Positions 9,010 to 16,303 of a stretch of 25,463 nucleotides of DNA are shown one piece after another. The notes under the pieces are model-generated. The model saw nothing but the letters and a program-made list of their open reading frames with translations, was not told the DNA's origin and did no database searches. This DNA comes from JAZMZS01 sp045586105 (GTDB taxonomy: Bacteria > Bacillota > Clostridia > Oscillospirales > CAG-272). The DNA lies in the NCBI GenBank assembly GCA_045586105.1, contig JAZMZS010000170.1, positions 1 through 25,463 on the forward strand, in the 5' to 3' direction. The first letter of the stretch is position 1; every line of letters begins with the position of its first letter. The position numbers and the translations under genes were made by a program.

Positions 9010-9115
9010 CTGTCATTCTTGAGCGTACCGAAGAATCTAAGCGGGAAGAAACAGAAACATTTCTCTGTACTCCGACTCAGATCCTTCGGTCGCTTCTCTC
9101 CCTCGAGGATGACAG
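9010..9115. repeat. Imperfect inverted-repeat element (dispersed palindromic repeat or MITE-like)
   Basis: The left arm CTGTCATTCTTGAGCG... CCGAAGAATCT (9010-9038) is the imperfect reverse complement of AGATCCTTCGG ... CTCGAGGATGACAG (9079-9115). The ends CTGTCAT and ATGACAG match exactly, and about 40 bases of loop lie between. It resembles the CTGTCATTCTGAGCG...GAAGAATCT palindromic repeats common in intergenic DNA of gut Firmicutes. It is the main content of the 270-base gap 8942-9211, and I see no protein in it. Transposition ability is not shown. Confidence 0.65.
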
Positions 9116-9164
9116 TCGGGAAGGTAGATTTGCCAAATATTTTTTACGCAATTTTCTGTGCGTC

Positions 9165-9196
9165 AAAAAAAGGACACGCTCACCGGCGTGTCCTTT
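9165..9196 (-). terminator. Intrinsic terminator of the glycerate kinase gene
   Basis: AAAGGACACGC (9169-9179) pairs perfectly with GCGTGTCCTTT (9186-9196) around a six-base loop. On the minus strand the hairpin follows the kinase stop by 15 bases and runs into a T tract (A run 9165-9171 on plus). Confidence 0.9.
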
Positions 9197-9211
9197 CTTC
9201 ATCCGCATCCC

Positions 9212-10315
9212 TCACAGCTCCGCCGCGCACTTACGTGCGGCGAGCCCGATATATTTTGCGGCGTTATTTATCGACTCTTCGACCGAGGGGGCATGCTCAA
9301 CACAGGAATAGCTACGGTAAATACCCAGCTTTGCAAGCTTGTCCGCATCCTTAACGGCACCGCTTATCACTATACATTTCTTATTGTGCTTTTTTGTAAT
9401 CTCCGCAATACTTCCGACCACCTTGCCCATCATGCTCTGATAGTCTGTGCATCCCTCTCCCGTGATCACAACGTCAGACAAAAGGATATGCTCTTGCAGC
9501 CTGAGAATGTCAGCTATCACATCAAAGCCGCCCTTCATCTCAGCATCCGCAAATGCATAAAGCCCTGCGCCCAAGCCGCCTGCAGCTCCTCCGCCCGAAA
9601 GAGCGTGAACGTCCTTTTCGAGAGTGATACCGATCATATCGGCAAGATTGCGAAGTCCGTCATCGAGCGCGGCTACCTCTTCTTCTCCTGCGCCCTTCTG
9701 AGGTGCAAAAACATATGCCGCCCCGTCCTTGCCGTACATGGGATTTGTAACATCAGAGGCGCATATTACACTCACCCCCGACAAAGGGTGGTCTGTCGGC
9801 ACGGTGATGCTTTTTATTCTCGCCATGCTCTCTCCGACACAATCGAGCAGGGCGCCGTCTTCATCAAAGAAACGGTATCCGATCGCCTCCGCCATGCCTA
9901 TTCCGCCGTCGCAGGTCGCGCTGCCACCGATAAAGATAATGATCCGTCGGGCTCCGCGCTTTACCGCGTCGAGCATCAGCTCTCCCGTCCCTTTTGTTGT
10001 TGCAAGCAGCGGCTCTCTTCTCCCACTCAGGCAAAGTCCGCTCGCTTCCGCCATCTCGATATATGCATCCGTGCCGCAAAGCACATATTTTGCATGCACC
10101 ATATCTCCGTAAGGACCTGTCACATCAGCGTACGTCCACTCAGCTCCGAGCGCTTTTCTTATTACCGAAACGCTCCCCTCTCCTCCGTCAGCCACAGGAA
10201 GGCAGGAGACCTCGGCATCCGGCAGCACACTCGTTATTCCCGCTCTGAGTGCTTGCGCTGCATCCTGTGCCTCTATACTTCCCTTATAAGAATCCGGGCA
10301 GATCACAATTTTCAT
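9212..10315 (-). CDS. glxK: Glycerate kinase (GlxK/GarK family)
   Basis: This 367-residue cytoplasmic enzyme phosphorylates D-glycerate, feeding it into lower glycolysis. Family landmarks are the N-terminal MKIVICPDSYKGS, VADGGEGS, GGSATCDGGIGMAEA, the DVTNPMYG...APQKGA segment, and TGEGCTDYQSMMGK near the C-terminus. The last has Cys-Thr where the family more often has Arg-Leu/Ile. I chose the start at 10315: GGAGG lies five bases upstream, and an upstream ATG at 10333 would add six residues overlapping that site. It is a single-gene unit with its own promoter and terminator. It may complement the nearby sugar-acid cluster by taking up glycerate formed from glyceraldehyde, but this is inference. 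Confidence 0.93.
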   Translation of the reverse strand: MKIVICPDSYKGSIEAQDAAQALRAGITSVLPDAEVSCLPVADGGEGSVSVIRKALGAEWTYADVTGPYGDMVHAKYVLCGTDAYIEMAEASGLCLSGRREPLLATTKGTGELMLDAVKRGARRIIIFIGGSATCDGGIGMAEAIGYRFFDEDGALLDCVGESMARIKSITVPTDHPLSGVSVICASDVTNPMYGKDGAAYVFAPQKGAGEEEVAALDDGLRNLADMIGITLEKDVHALSGGGAAGGLGAGLYAFADAEMKGGFDVIADILRLQEHILLSDVVITGEGCTDYQSMMGKVVGSIAEITKKHNKKCIVISGAVKDADKLAKLGIYRSYSCVEHAPSVEESINNAAKYIGLAARKCAAEL

Positions 10316-10351
10316 AACTTCCTCCGATGACACCTTGAAAGGTTTTCTTCA

Positions 10352-10380
10352 ATTATAACATATTCATTATGCCGTGTCAA
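10352..10380 (-). promoter_or_regulatory. Perfect-consensus sigma-A promoter of glycerate kinase
   Basis: On the minus strand TTGACA (10375-10380), a 17-base spacer and TATAAT (10352-10357) match the consensus exactly. The promoter lies about 40 bases upstream of the kinase ATG. Such a strong promoter beside a palindrome suggests repressor control. Confidence 0.88.
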
Positions 10381-10386
10381 ACACGG
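10372..10386. promoter_or_regulatory. Candidate operator: palindrome over the -35 box of glycerate kinase
   Basis: CCGTGT-CAA-ACACGG is a perfect 6+6 inverted repeat with a three-base centre that covers the whole -35 hexamer. A protein bound here would block RNA polymerase. The regulator is not identifiable from the window. Confidence 0.5.
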
Positions 10387-10459
10387 AAAACAAATAATAT
10401 ACTGATACGGGAATAATATGTTCCCAAAATAACCGCAGATAATATCCGTCTATACCGTG

Positions 10460-10494
10460 AAAGTCCTCCCGTTATTGTGTTTCGGGAGGACTTT
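10460..10494 (-). terminator. Hairpin downstream of the SipL-like gene
   Basis: AAAGTCCTCCCG (10460-10471) and CGGGAGGACTTT (10483-10494) form a perfect 12-bp stem with an 11-base loop, 55 bases beyond the SipL-like stop. No clean T tract follows on the minus strand, so it could be a weak terminator or a 3' stabilising structure. Confidence 0.55.
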
Positions 10495-10548
10495 GTTCAT
10501 ATATATCCTTGCTGTTTTGAAAGCGCACAAAAGCGCGCTCGGGCTATC

Positions 10549-12120
10549 TTATACTATGAGCATGCATCTCACTCCGTCAAGAGAGCTCTCGGAATCGGGG
10601 AATTCTGCCCCTATTCCGTTGTTTTGCGCCGTAACGGTAAGCGGGACCGAATATTTTTTTGCCACCGACCAAAGTGTTTCCCCCTTGTCGGGATAGTATA
10701 CCGAGATCACGCTTCTTCCACGTTCCGAAGCGGGAGAAATCTCACTTACTCCCTTCACCGTGCTCACGCTGTCTATTCCTTCTATAAGCACCGAAAGATA
10801 GAGCTCCGCGTCTGCCGACAGCTTATCCTTCTCCGCTCTCATCCTTATTCCCGCAGTCTCCGCCATAACGCTGATATCGTATTTCTGTGCTTCCGCAGAC
10901 ACGGGTGACTCGCATTTAAACGGGATGCTGAGAGTAACAGAAGAGCATTCCTCCCCATCCTCATCATTTCCGAAAAGCAGGCAGTCTACCGATATTTCAC
11001 CCGAAAACTCCGCTCCGACCCCTGTAACGCTCACGCTGTTTACCCGGGCTGTTGCCGAAGCGGTACACACTTCATACTCCCTGCCCTCCCCCGAAAGAGG
11101 ACGCTCGGCATGGCAGGAAACATTCAGATTTCTGCAAAGGACACCGCGGATATACTCGGTATTCTCATGCTTTACGCCGAGAGAATGGCTGCAAGAATAA
11201 ATATCGCAAAGAAGCTCCTCCTCCCGCTCCTCTGTATATTCTCCGAAGATGTCAACGGCGGCAGTAACTGCTATTTCATGCGAATCGCCGCTTACCGCCA
11301 TATCCATACTTATCACTCTGCCGTAAGCGCGAATACCCGTAATAGTATCTGCCGCTTTTATCGGGATCTCATGCTCAAAACGCATCTTTTTTTGCGTGCA
11401 CTTAAGCTTACGTCTGCCGCCTTCTATATCATAATACAGAATTCTGAAGTCAACCTCTCCTCTGCACAAAACCGCATCAGCGGTCTTTTGGGTGTCTGTC
11501 ACATACACAACACCATCGCAACCGACAGGCTCGGCTTCGGGAGAAGTATCAAGCTTAAAGCTTTCCGAGAGAGAGAACTCACCGCTGTCAAAATGACGGT
11601 GTGACGACACCCGTCTCGTTTCGGTCAGTCTCTGATAATCATTGTCGGAGCGTGCGGGTATACTCTCCTGCTCATTTTTCGGCTCATACGCAATGCACGG
11701 ACGTGATCTTATTCTTGTTTTGATACTGATCCTTCTCGGACCGCTTGCCCTGACGCTCACACTTTCCACAGCAGGTTCATCGTATATCTCGATCCTTGAG
11801 GAATCAGAGGCATCTCCGAGCGCGACCGTATATTCATAGTCCCCCGACAGAGTGGTATAAAACGGCAGGCCGTCATCACCGGTATACAAAACGCTGTATA
11901 ATATACTGCCCGAAAACTCAGCCCTGTCGCTTCCTATATATTTACCCGATGGTATGATCCTCGGTGTACACGCCAGCATTTTCCCTATCTCGGGCATATA
12001 ATCGGGAAGCGTAAAGTCACCTGCACTCTCACACCATACACTATCGTTTCGGGCGTTTACAAGTCTTCCTTCGCGGATAGATGCAGCGGTGTCGATCGTA
12101 CCGTTTTTTATATCATTCAT
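10549..12120 (-). CDS. sipL: SPOCS (DUF3794) and LysM protein, SipL-like spore morphogenesis factor
   Basis: In Clostridioides, SipL binds the spore coat ATPase SpoIVA and is needed for coat assembly around the forespore. This 523-residue protein matches it in length and architecture. It has beta-rich SPOCS/DUF3794 repeats over most of its length, seen as recurring patterns such as VLYTGDDGLPFYT, FRILYYDIEGGRR and DCLLFGNDEDGE. A C-terminal LysM domain covers about residues 475-523 (YYPDKGETLWSVAKKYSV). The start at 12120 has AAGGAG 11 bases upstream. It is monocistronic, bounded by glycerate kinase and the divergent sugar-acid cluster. I could not find a convincing sporulation sigma-factor promoter. 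Other SPOCS/LysM proteins exist, so the exact SipL assignment is less certain than the family. Confidence 0.8.
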   Translation of the reverse strand: MNDIKNGTIDTAASIREGRLVNARNDSVWCESAGDFTLPDYMPEIGKMLACTPRIIPSGKYIGSDRAEFSGSILYSVLYTGDDGLPFYTTLSGDYEYTVALGDASDSSRIEIYDEPAVESVSVRASGPRRISIKTRIRSRPCIAYEPKNEQESIPARSDNDYQRLTETRRVSSHRHFDSGEFSLSESFKLDTSPEAEPVGCDGVVYVTDTQKTADAVLCRGEVDFRILYYDIEGGRRKLKCTQKKMRFEHEIPIKAADTITGIRAYGRVISMDMAVSGDSHEIAVTAAVDIFGEYTEEREEELLCDIYSCSHSLGVKHENTEYIRGVLCRNLNVSCHAERPLSGEGREYEVCTASATARVNSVSVTGVGAEFSGEISVDCLLFGNDEDGEECSSVTLSIPFKCESPVSAEAQKYDISVMAETAGIRMRAEKDKLSADAELYLSVLIEGIDSVSTVKGVSEISPASERGRSVISVYYPDKGETLWSVAKKYSVPLTVTAQNNGIGAEFPDSESSLDGVRCMLIV

Positions 12121-12535
12121 TGCTTCTGTTTCTCCTTTTTGAGATTATATTCACCACCATTTTATTCGATCCGAGAGAGAATTATTACAGGAGCATAGAG
12201 GACCCGGAAGCATTCTGTTTTTTTGGGAACGGCACGTGCTATTATCGATAACCATCGATCGATTACCTAAAAACAAACATATTGCGCATTCATTCAAACC
12301 ATAACGGTATATATGTGTTCTCAGATTAAAAAAGAAAAAACGACAGCTTTCAAGTGCAAAGCATGTACATAAATTTTTTGTGTTTTTCGAAAAAAACATT
12401 GTGTTTTTATACTTTTTCACGTTTTATCTTTAGCTGATTTTTGGCGTAAGATTGCCGTATGGAGCAATCAATTTCCTTTAGTTAAACATCGATTTCCCAA
12501 ATCACACACAATTATCATCCCGAGCGATCAAACAC
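12121..12535. other. Divergent intergenic region, AT-rich, no gene supported
   Basis: This gap separates the divergently transcribed SipL-like gene and the sugar-acid cluster. It holds the SipL ribosome binding site, direct copies of ATCGATWACC (12244-12253 and 12258-12267), and a small inverted repeat GATTGC/GCAATC (12450-12455 and 12464-12469). A leftward frame of 89 codons (12151-12420) is Phe/Asn/Cys-rich without a domain and is probably not a gene. Confidence 0.6.
12244..12267. repeat. Direct repeat ATCGATWACC, possible regulator site
   Basis: ATCGATAACC and ATCGATTACC are spaced 14 bases start to start, with a further ATCGAT between them. They lie between two divergent units. A partial copy (ATCGATTTCCC) begins at 12488. 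A function as a binding site is only a suggestion. Confidence 0.3.
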
Positions 12536-12564
12536 TTGACACTAAGAGATAATTGTTGTAAAAT
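12536..12564 (+). promoter_or_regulatory. Sigma-A promoter of the nine-gene sugar-acid/FdrA cluster
   Basis: TTGACA (12536-12541), a 17-base spacer and TAAAAT (12559-12564) lie about 52 bases upstream of the kdgK ATG. Perfect -35, one mismatch in -10. I found no equally good promoter within the cluster, consistent with one long transcript. Confidence 0.85.
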
Positions 12565-12616
12565 TAAGGTGTATGAGAATGTACTTAAATTCAACATTTT
12601 TACAAAGGAGAAAACC

Positions 12617-13651
12617 ATGAAAAAAGTTGTAACCTTCGGTGAGCTCATGCTCAGACTCACACCCCCCGACCACGAGATGATCCTTCAGACCCCCAACTTC
12701 GTTGCTACCTTCGGCGGAGCTGAGGCAAACGTAGGCGTTGCTCTTGCGGCTTACGGCGACGACGTAAGATTCGTTTCCGCTCTTCCCGCAAACGACCTCG
12801 GCAGAGCCGCAAAGGCTGAGCTTCGCCGCTTCAACGTAGACACGAGCTGCATCATCGAATCGGACAAGCGCCTCGGTCTTTACTTCACCGAGACCGGCTC
12901 CGTCATGCGTCCCTCCAAGGTAATATACGACCGTGAGAACACCGCGATCGCTGCAGTTAAGCCCGGCGACATCGACTGGGACAAGGCTCTCGACGGTGCC
13001 GACTGGTTCCACGTTACCGGTATCACCCCTGCTCTTTCCGAGTCTCTGTGCGAGACTACTCTCGAGGCAGTTAAGGCTTGTAAGGCAAAGGGTATCACCG
13101 TTTCCTGCGACCTCAACTACAGAAAGAACCTCTGGAAGTGGGGCAAGCAGCCTATCGAGGTAATGCCTGAGATCGCTAAGTACGTTGACGTGCTTATCGC
13201 AAACGAGGAGGACTGCCAGAAGTGCCTCGGCATCGAAATGGAGACGGGCGTAGATTCCGGAAAGCTCAACACAGAGATGTACCGTGATCTTGCTAAGATC
13301 GTTATGGATACATACCAGAATATTCAGGCTATCGCAGTTTCGCTTCGTGAGAGCGTTTCCGCTGACCACAACAACTGGTCGGGCGTTCTTGCATTCCGTG
13401 ACGGCGACTTCCACATCAGCCGCCAGTACAAGATCACCGATATCGTAGACCGTATCGGCGGCGGCGACTCCTTCGGCGGCTCGCTCATCTACGGCTTCCG
13501 TCACTTTGCTGACGACAGACAGAAGATCATCGAGTACGCTATCGGTGCTTCCGCTCTCAAGCACACCTGCTACGGAGATTTCGTACGCTTCAGAAAAGAG
13601 GACGTAGAGAACCTCATTAAGGGAAGCGGAAACGGCCGTATCCAGAGATAA
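12617..13651 (+). CDS. kdgK: 2-keto-3-deoxygluconate kinase, PfkB/ribokinase family
   Basis: This 344-residue enzyme is predicted to convert 2-keto-3-deoxygluconate (KDG) or a stereoisomer plus ATP to the 6-phosphate. The N-terminus MKKVVTFGELMLRLTPP is typical of KdgK. The PfkB signature GGAEANVGVALAAYG follows, and the C-terminal IGGGDSFGGS carries the catalytic base Asp284. I chose the ATG at 12617 because AAAGGAG ends six bases upstream; in-frame sequence further upstream lies within the promoter. It is the first gene of the cluster and is followed by the aldolase that would use its product. Its codon use is strongly biased, as in highly expressed genes. Activity on 2-keto-3-deoxygalactonate is equally possible. 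Confidence 0.9.
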   Translation: MKKVVTFGELMLRLTPPDHEMILQTPNFVATFGGAEANVGVALAAYGDDVRFVSALPANDLGRAAKAELRRFNVDTSCIIESDKRLGLYFTETGSVMRPSKVIYDRENTAIAAVKPGDIDWDKALDGADWFHVTGITPALSESLCETTLEAVKACKAKGITVSCDLNYRKNLWKWGKQPIEVMPEIAKYVDVLIANEEDCQKCLGIEMETGVDSGKLNTEMYRDLAKIVMDTYQNIQAIAVSLRESVSADHNNWSGVLAFRDGDFHISRQYKITDIVDRIGGGDSFGGSLIYGFRHFADDRQKIIEYAIGASALKHTCYGDFVRFRKEDVENLIKGSGNGRIQR

Positions 13652-13665
13652 GTCCAAAAGCGCCG

Positions 13666-13703
13666 CGAGCCGTCTCCCGTGACCTGCGTTGCGGGAGCGC
13701 TCG
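13666..13703 (+). other. Intergenic hairpin between kdgK and the aldolase
   Basis: CGAGC...CTCCCG pairs with CGGGAG...GCTCG, giving an 11-bp interrupted stem. There is no T tract, and the aldolase ribosome binding site follows. It is more likely an mRNA processing or stability element than a terminator. Confidence 0.45.
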
Positions 13704-13754
13704 TGTGAATAAGAAGAACACAAATTTATCTATTACAGAAAGAGAGTATCAAAA

Positions 13755-14414
13755 ATGGAAATTCTCAAGCATAAAGTTATTGCTACAATGCACAAAAACG
13801 GTCTCGTAGGAATCGTTCGCGACAACAATGAGGCTGACGCTATGACAAGAACCCGTGCTATCCGTGACGGCGGTGTATCTATTCTCGAGATCTCTATGAC
13901 CACTCCCGGTGCACTCAACATCATCGAAACGGTAGCTAAGGAGATCAAGGAGAAGAAGCTTGAGGCTTACATCGGTGCAGGTACCGTTCTCGACGTTGAG
14001 ACCGCACGTGCTTGCATTCTTGCAGGCTCCAGCTTTATCATCTCCCCCAACTTCAATATCGAGGTTGCTAAGATGTGCAACAGATACAGCGTTGCGTACA
14101 TGCCCGGTGTCCAGACCTTTACCGAGATCGTTACCGCTATGGACGCAGGATGCGATATCGTCAAGATATTCCCCGCTTCCGCAGTAGGCATCGGCTTTAT
14201 CAAGGCAGTTATGGGTCCCCTTCCTCAGGCAAGATGCATCCCCGTCGGCGGCGTAGATATCAACAACATCGACAAGTGGTTTGCTGACGGCGCTTACGCA
14301 GTTGCGCTCGGCACCGGACTTACCCATCCCACCAAGGGTAGTTGCAACTATGAGGAGATCAAGGCTCACACCGAGAAGGTCGTAGCTAAGGTCGCAGCTT
14401 GCGAGAGAAAGTAA
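13755..14414 (+). CDS. eda: KDPG/KHG-family aldolase (2-dehydro-3-deoxy-phosphogluconate aldolase type)
   Basis: This 219-residue class I aldolase should cleave a 2-keto-3-deoxy-6-phospho-sugar acid into pyruvate and glyceraldehyde 3-phosphate. The Schiff-base lysine is Lys137 in IVKIFPAS, and the catalytic glutamate is Glu45 in ILEISMTT. GAGTV and the phosphate-binding PVGGV loop are present. Escherichia coli Eda has Arg49 in LEVTLRT; this protein has Thr there, closer to the galactonate-type DgoA (EIPLNS). The sugar may therefore not be gluconate. It lies 103 bases after kdgK with a hairpin between, and 15 bases before the MBL gene. Family certain, stereospecificity not. Confidence 0.9.
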   Translation: MEILKHKVIATMHKNGLVGIVRDNNEADAMTRTRAIRDGGVSILEISMTTPGALNIIETVAKEIKEKKLEAYIGAGTVLDVETARACILAGSSFIISPNFNIEVAKMCNRYSVAYMPGVQTFTEIVTAMDAGCDIVKIFPASAVGIGFIKAVMGPLPQARCIPVGGVDINNIDKWFADGAYAVALGTGLTHPTKGSCNYEEIKAHTEKVVAKVAACERK

Positions 14415-14429
14415 TCGCACCTGCATATC

Positions 14430-15320
14430 ATGAACGCTTTTGAAAACAAGATAGAGGGTGTGTACCATCTGCTCTGCCCATTCGGCGAATGCTGGACAGG
14501 CATTACACTCATCAAAGGTAAAAAGAACTATCTTGTCGATTGCGGCGGAAACGCAGAATGTATCGACAAGTACCTTCTACCGGCTCTGGATGAGCTGTCG
14601 CTGACGGTGTTTGATATTGATTATCTCCTGATCACCCATACACATGCCGACCATATCGGCGGTGCACCGAGATTGAAGGAGCTTAAAGCAAGCATCAAAT
14701 ATGCCGTGTGCGAAGAAAGCGCAGACAAGGTACGCGACCCCTTGAAATACAACAAAGCGATCCGTGCCGTATTTCCTGAGCACAGCCCTGCACCGAGTGC
14801 GGGACTCACGGGACTTGAACCCGACCTTATCATACAGGACGGAGATATACTTGAGGGAGAGATGCAATTCATCCTGACACCGGGTCATGATACCGACTCG
14901 GGATGCTGGCTGCATCTGCCGACAAAAACACTGATCTCGGGCGACTCGCTCCAGATGAACGGAACGGACGTACAAGGCATCGGTCTTTACATGGATCTGC
15001 CCGCGTACAGAAGCTCGATCGAGAAGCTCAAAGGCACCAAAATCTGCAACATCCTCACAGGACATCATTTTCTCCCCCTCGGATATGAGGCGTACGGAGA
15101 GAATGCCGTCCGAGAGTATCTCGACAAATGCTCCAAGCTCGTAGACGAGTACCACAGATTCGTCAAAAAAAAGGTGTTCCGCGGGCTCGACGCTCTCGGG
15201 ATCGCAAAAGCGCTCATAGCACACGTGGACGGTATCGAGCCGAAATTTATGTTTCTGCCTCTCTTCACGGTTACGGAGCACCTGAAACAATATAAAAATG
15301 ATTTACTAACTATTGATTAA
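14430..15320 (+). CDS. MBL-fold metal-dependent hydrolase
   Basis: This 296-residue protein has the dinuclear metal site of the metallo-beta-lactamase superfamily: HTHADH at residues 70-75, His153 in TPGHDTDSGCW, Asp172 in SGDSLQM and His212/His213 in TGHHFLP. The family includes lactonases, thioesterases and glyoxalases. In this cluster a sugar-lactonase role is attractive but unproven; a phosphatase or thioesterase is also possible. The ATG at 14430 lies 15 bases after the aldolase stop, and I see no good ribosome binding site, so translation may depend on coupling. Codon use (more CGG, TCG, ATA, AAA) is less biased than in its neighbours, suggesting lower expression or later acquisition. 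Confidence 0.85.
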   Translation: MNAFENKIEGVYHLLCPFGECWTGITLIKGKKNYLVDCGGNAECIDKYLLPALDELSLTVFDIDYLLITHTHADHIGGAPRLKELKASIKYAVCEESADKVRDPLKYNKAIRAVFPEHSPAPSAGLTGLEPDLIIQDGDILEGEMQFILTPGHDTDSGCWLHLPTKTLISGDSLQMNGTDVQGIGLYMDLPAYRSSIEKLKGTKICNILTGHHFLPLGYEAYGENAVREYLDKCSKLVDEYHRFVKKKVFRGLDALGIAKALIAHVDGIEPKFMFLPLFTVTEHLKQYKNDLLTID

Positions 15321-15353
15321 TACAAATTCAAAAAACCAACGGAGGAAAAACAA

Positions 15354-16235
15354 ATGAGCAAGAACGTACTTATCACCGGCTCTTCAAACGGAATAGGTGC
15401 TGCAGCGGCTATTGCGTTTGCCAAGGAAGGCTACAACGTAGGCGTTACCTACAACACCAACCCTGACGGAGCAAAGAGGATCGCTGCAAAGTGCGAGAGC
15501 TACGGTGTCGAGACCATCATTCTCGGCGGTAACGTAGGCGAGCACGACGTCTGCAAGAAGATGATGGAGGACTTCCTCGCTAAGTTCGGCACTATCGACG
15601 TGCTGATCAACAACGCGGGAGGAGCGCTCAAGATGCCCGAGGGCGGATTTGAGAAAATGCCCATGGATTACTGGCAGTCTCAGGTCAACCTCAACCTCAA
15701 CTCTGCCGCATACCTTTCTCACTACGCTATGCAGAACATGATCGAGAACAATATTCAGGGTGCGATCATCAACGTGAGCTCCGTTCACGGTACTATTCCG
15801 TGGGTAAGAAGAAAGGTCCTTCCCTACGCAGCTGCAAAGGCAGGACTTAACATGTTCACGAAGAACCTCGGAATCGAGGCTATCCACTACGGAATCAACG
15901 TAAACGGTATTGCTCCCGGATTTATCACCACGAAGGCTACCGACAGATACGACGAGTCCGATCTCCGCGACGGATTTCTCCGTAAGATCCCTGCAGGCTT
16001 TCTCGGAAACGTAGACGACATCACTCCTATGATGCTCTTCCTTGCCGACAAATCCAAGAGCCGCTTTATCGTAGGTCAGACCTTCACAATTGACGGCGGA
16101 CAGTCTGTCGACGGATGCGTAGACAAGATGCTTGACGACGGAAGCCCCATCAACGCATACGATATCAAGCCCGACGTATCCAAGGCTATCAAGCCTTCTC
16201 TCGACGAGCTTGCCGAGATGATGCTCAATAAGTGA
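15354..16235 (+). CDS. Short-chain dehydrogenase/reductase (SDR)
   Basis: This 293-residue NAD(P)-dependent oxidoreductase probably acts on a sugar, sugar acid or keto-deoxy sugar acid. It has the Rossmann motif TGSSNGIG, INNAG, Ser142/Ser143 in INVSSVHG, and the catalytic pair Tyr158 and Lys162 in YAAAKAG. The TIDGGQSVDG segment closes the core fold. About 35 residues follow, longer than the usual 250-residue SDR. GGAGG lies ten bases before the ATG, 33 bases after the MBL gene. Likely reactions are 5-keto-gluconate/gluconate-type interconversion, uronate reduction, or sugar oxidation to a lactone; the sequence does not discriminate. Confidence 0.88.
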   Translation: MSKNVLITGSSNGIGAAAAIAFAKEGYNVGVTYNTNPDGAKRIAAKCESYGVETIILGGNVGEHDVCKKMMEDFLAKFGTIDVLINNAGGALKMPEGGFEKMPMDYWQSQVNLNLNSAAYLSHYAMQNMIENNIQGAIINVSSVHGTIPWVRRKVLPYAAAKAGLNMFTKNLGIEAIHYGINVNGIAPGFITTKATDRYDESDLRDGFLRKIPAGFLGNVDDITPMMLFLADKSKSRFIVGQTFTIDGGQSVDGCVDKMLDDGSPINAYDIKPDVSKAIKPSLDELAEMMLNK

Positions 16236-16303
16236 TAGTACGTCCGATCATTCATTCCGAATCAAAAAACAAAAATATAAATCTTATAACGAGGTAAAGA
16301 AAA

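Noticed and set aside
9158..10330. Rightward frame of 390 codons
   Set aside because: Shadow of glycerate kinase; it crosses the kinase terminator and shows no family features.
12151..12420. Leftward frame of 89 codons in the control region
   Set aside because: Low-complexity Phe/Asn/Cys composition, no ribosome site seen, and overlaps probable regulatory repeats.
12542..13723. Leftward frame of 393 codons opposite kdgK
   Set aside because: KdgK motifs, ribosome site and promoter all support the plus strand; such long antisense frames come from the strong codon bias.
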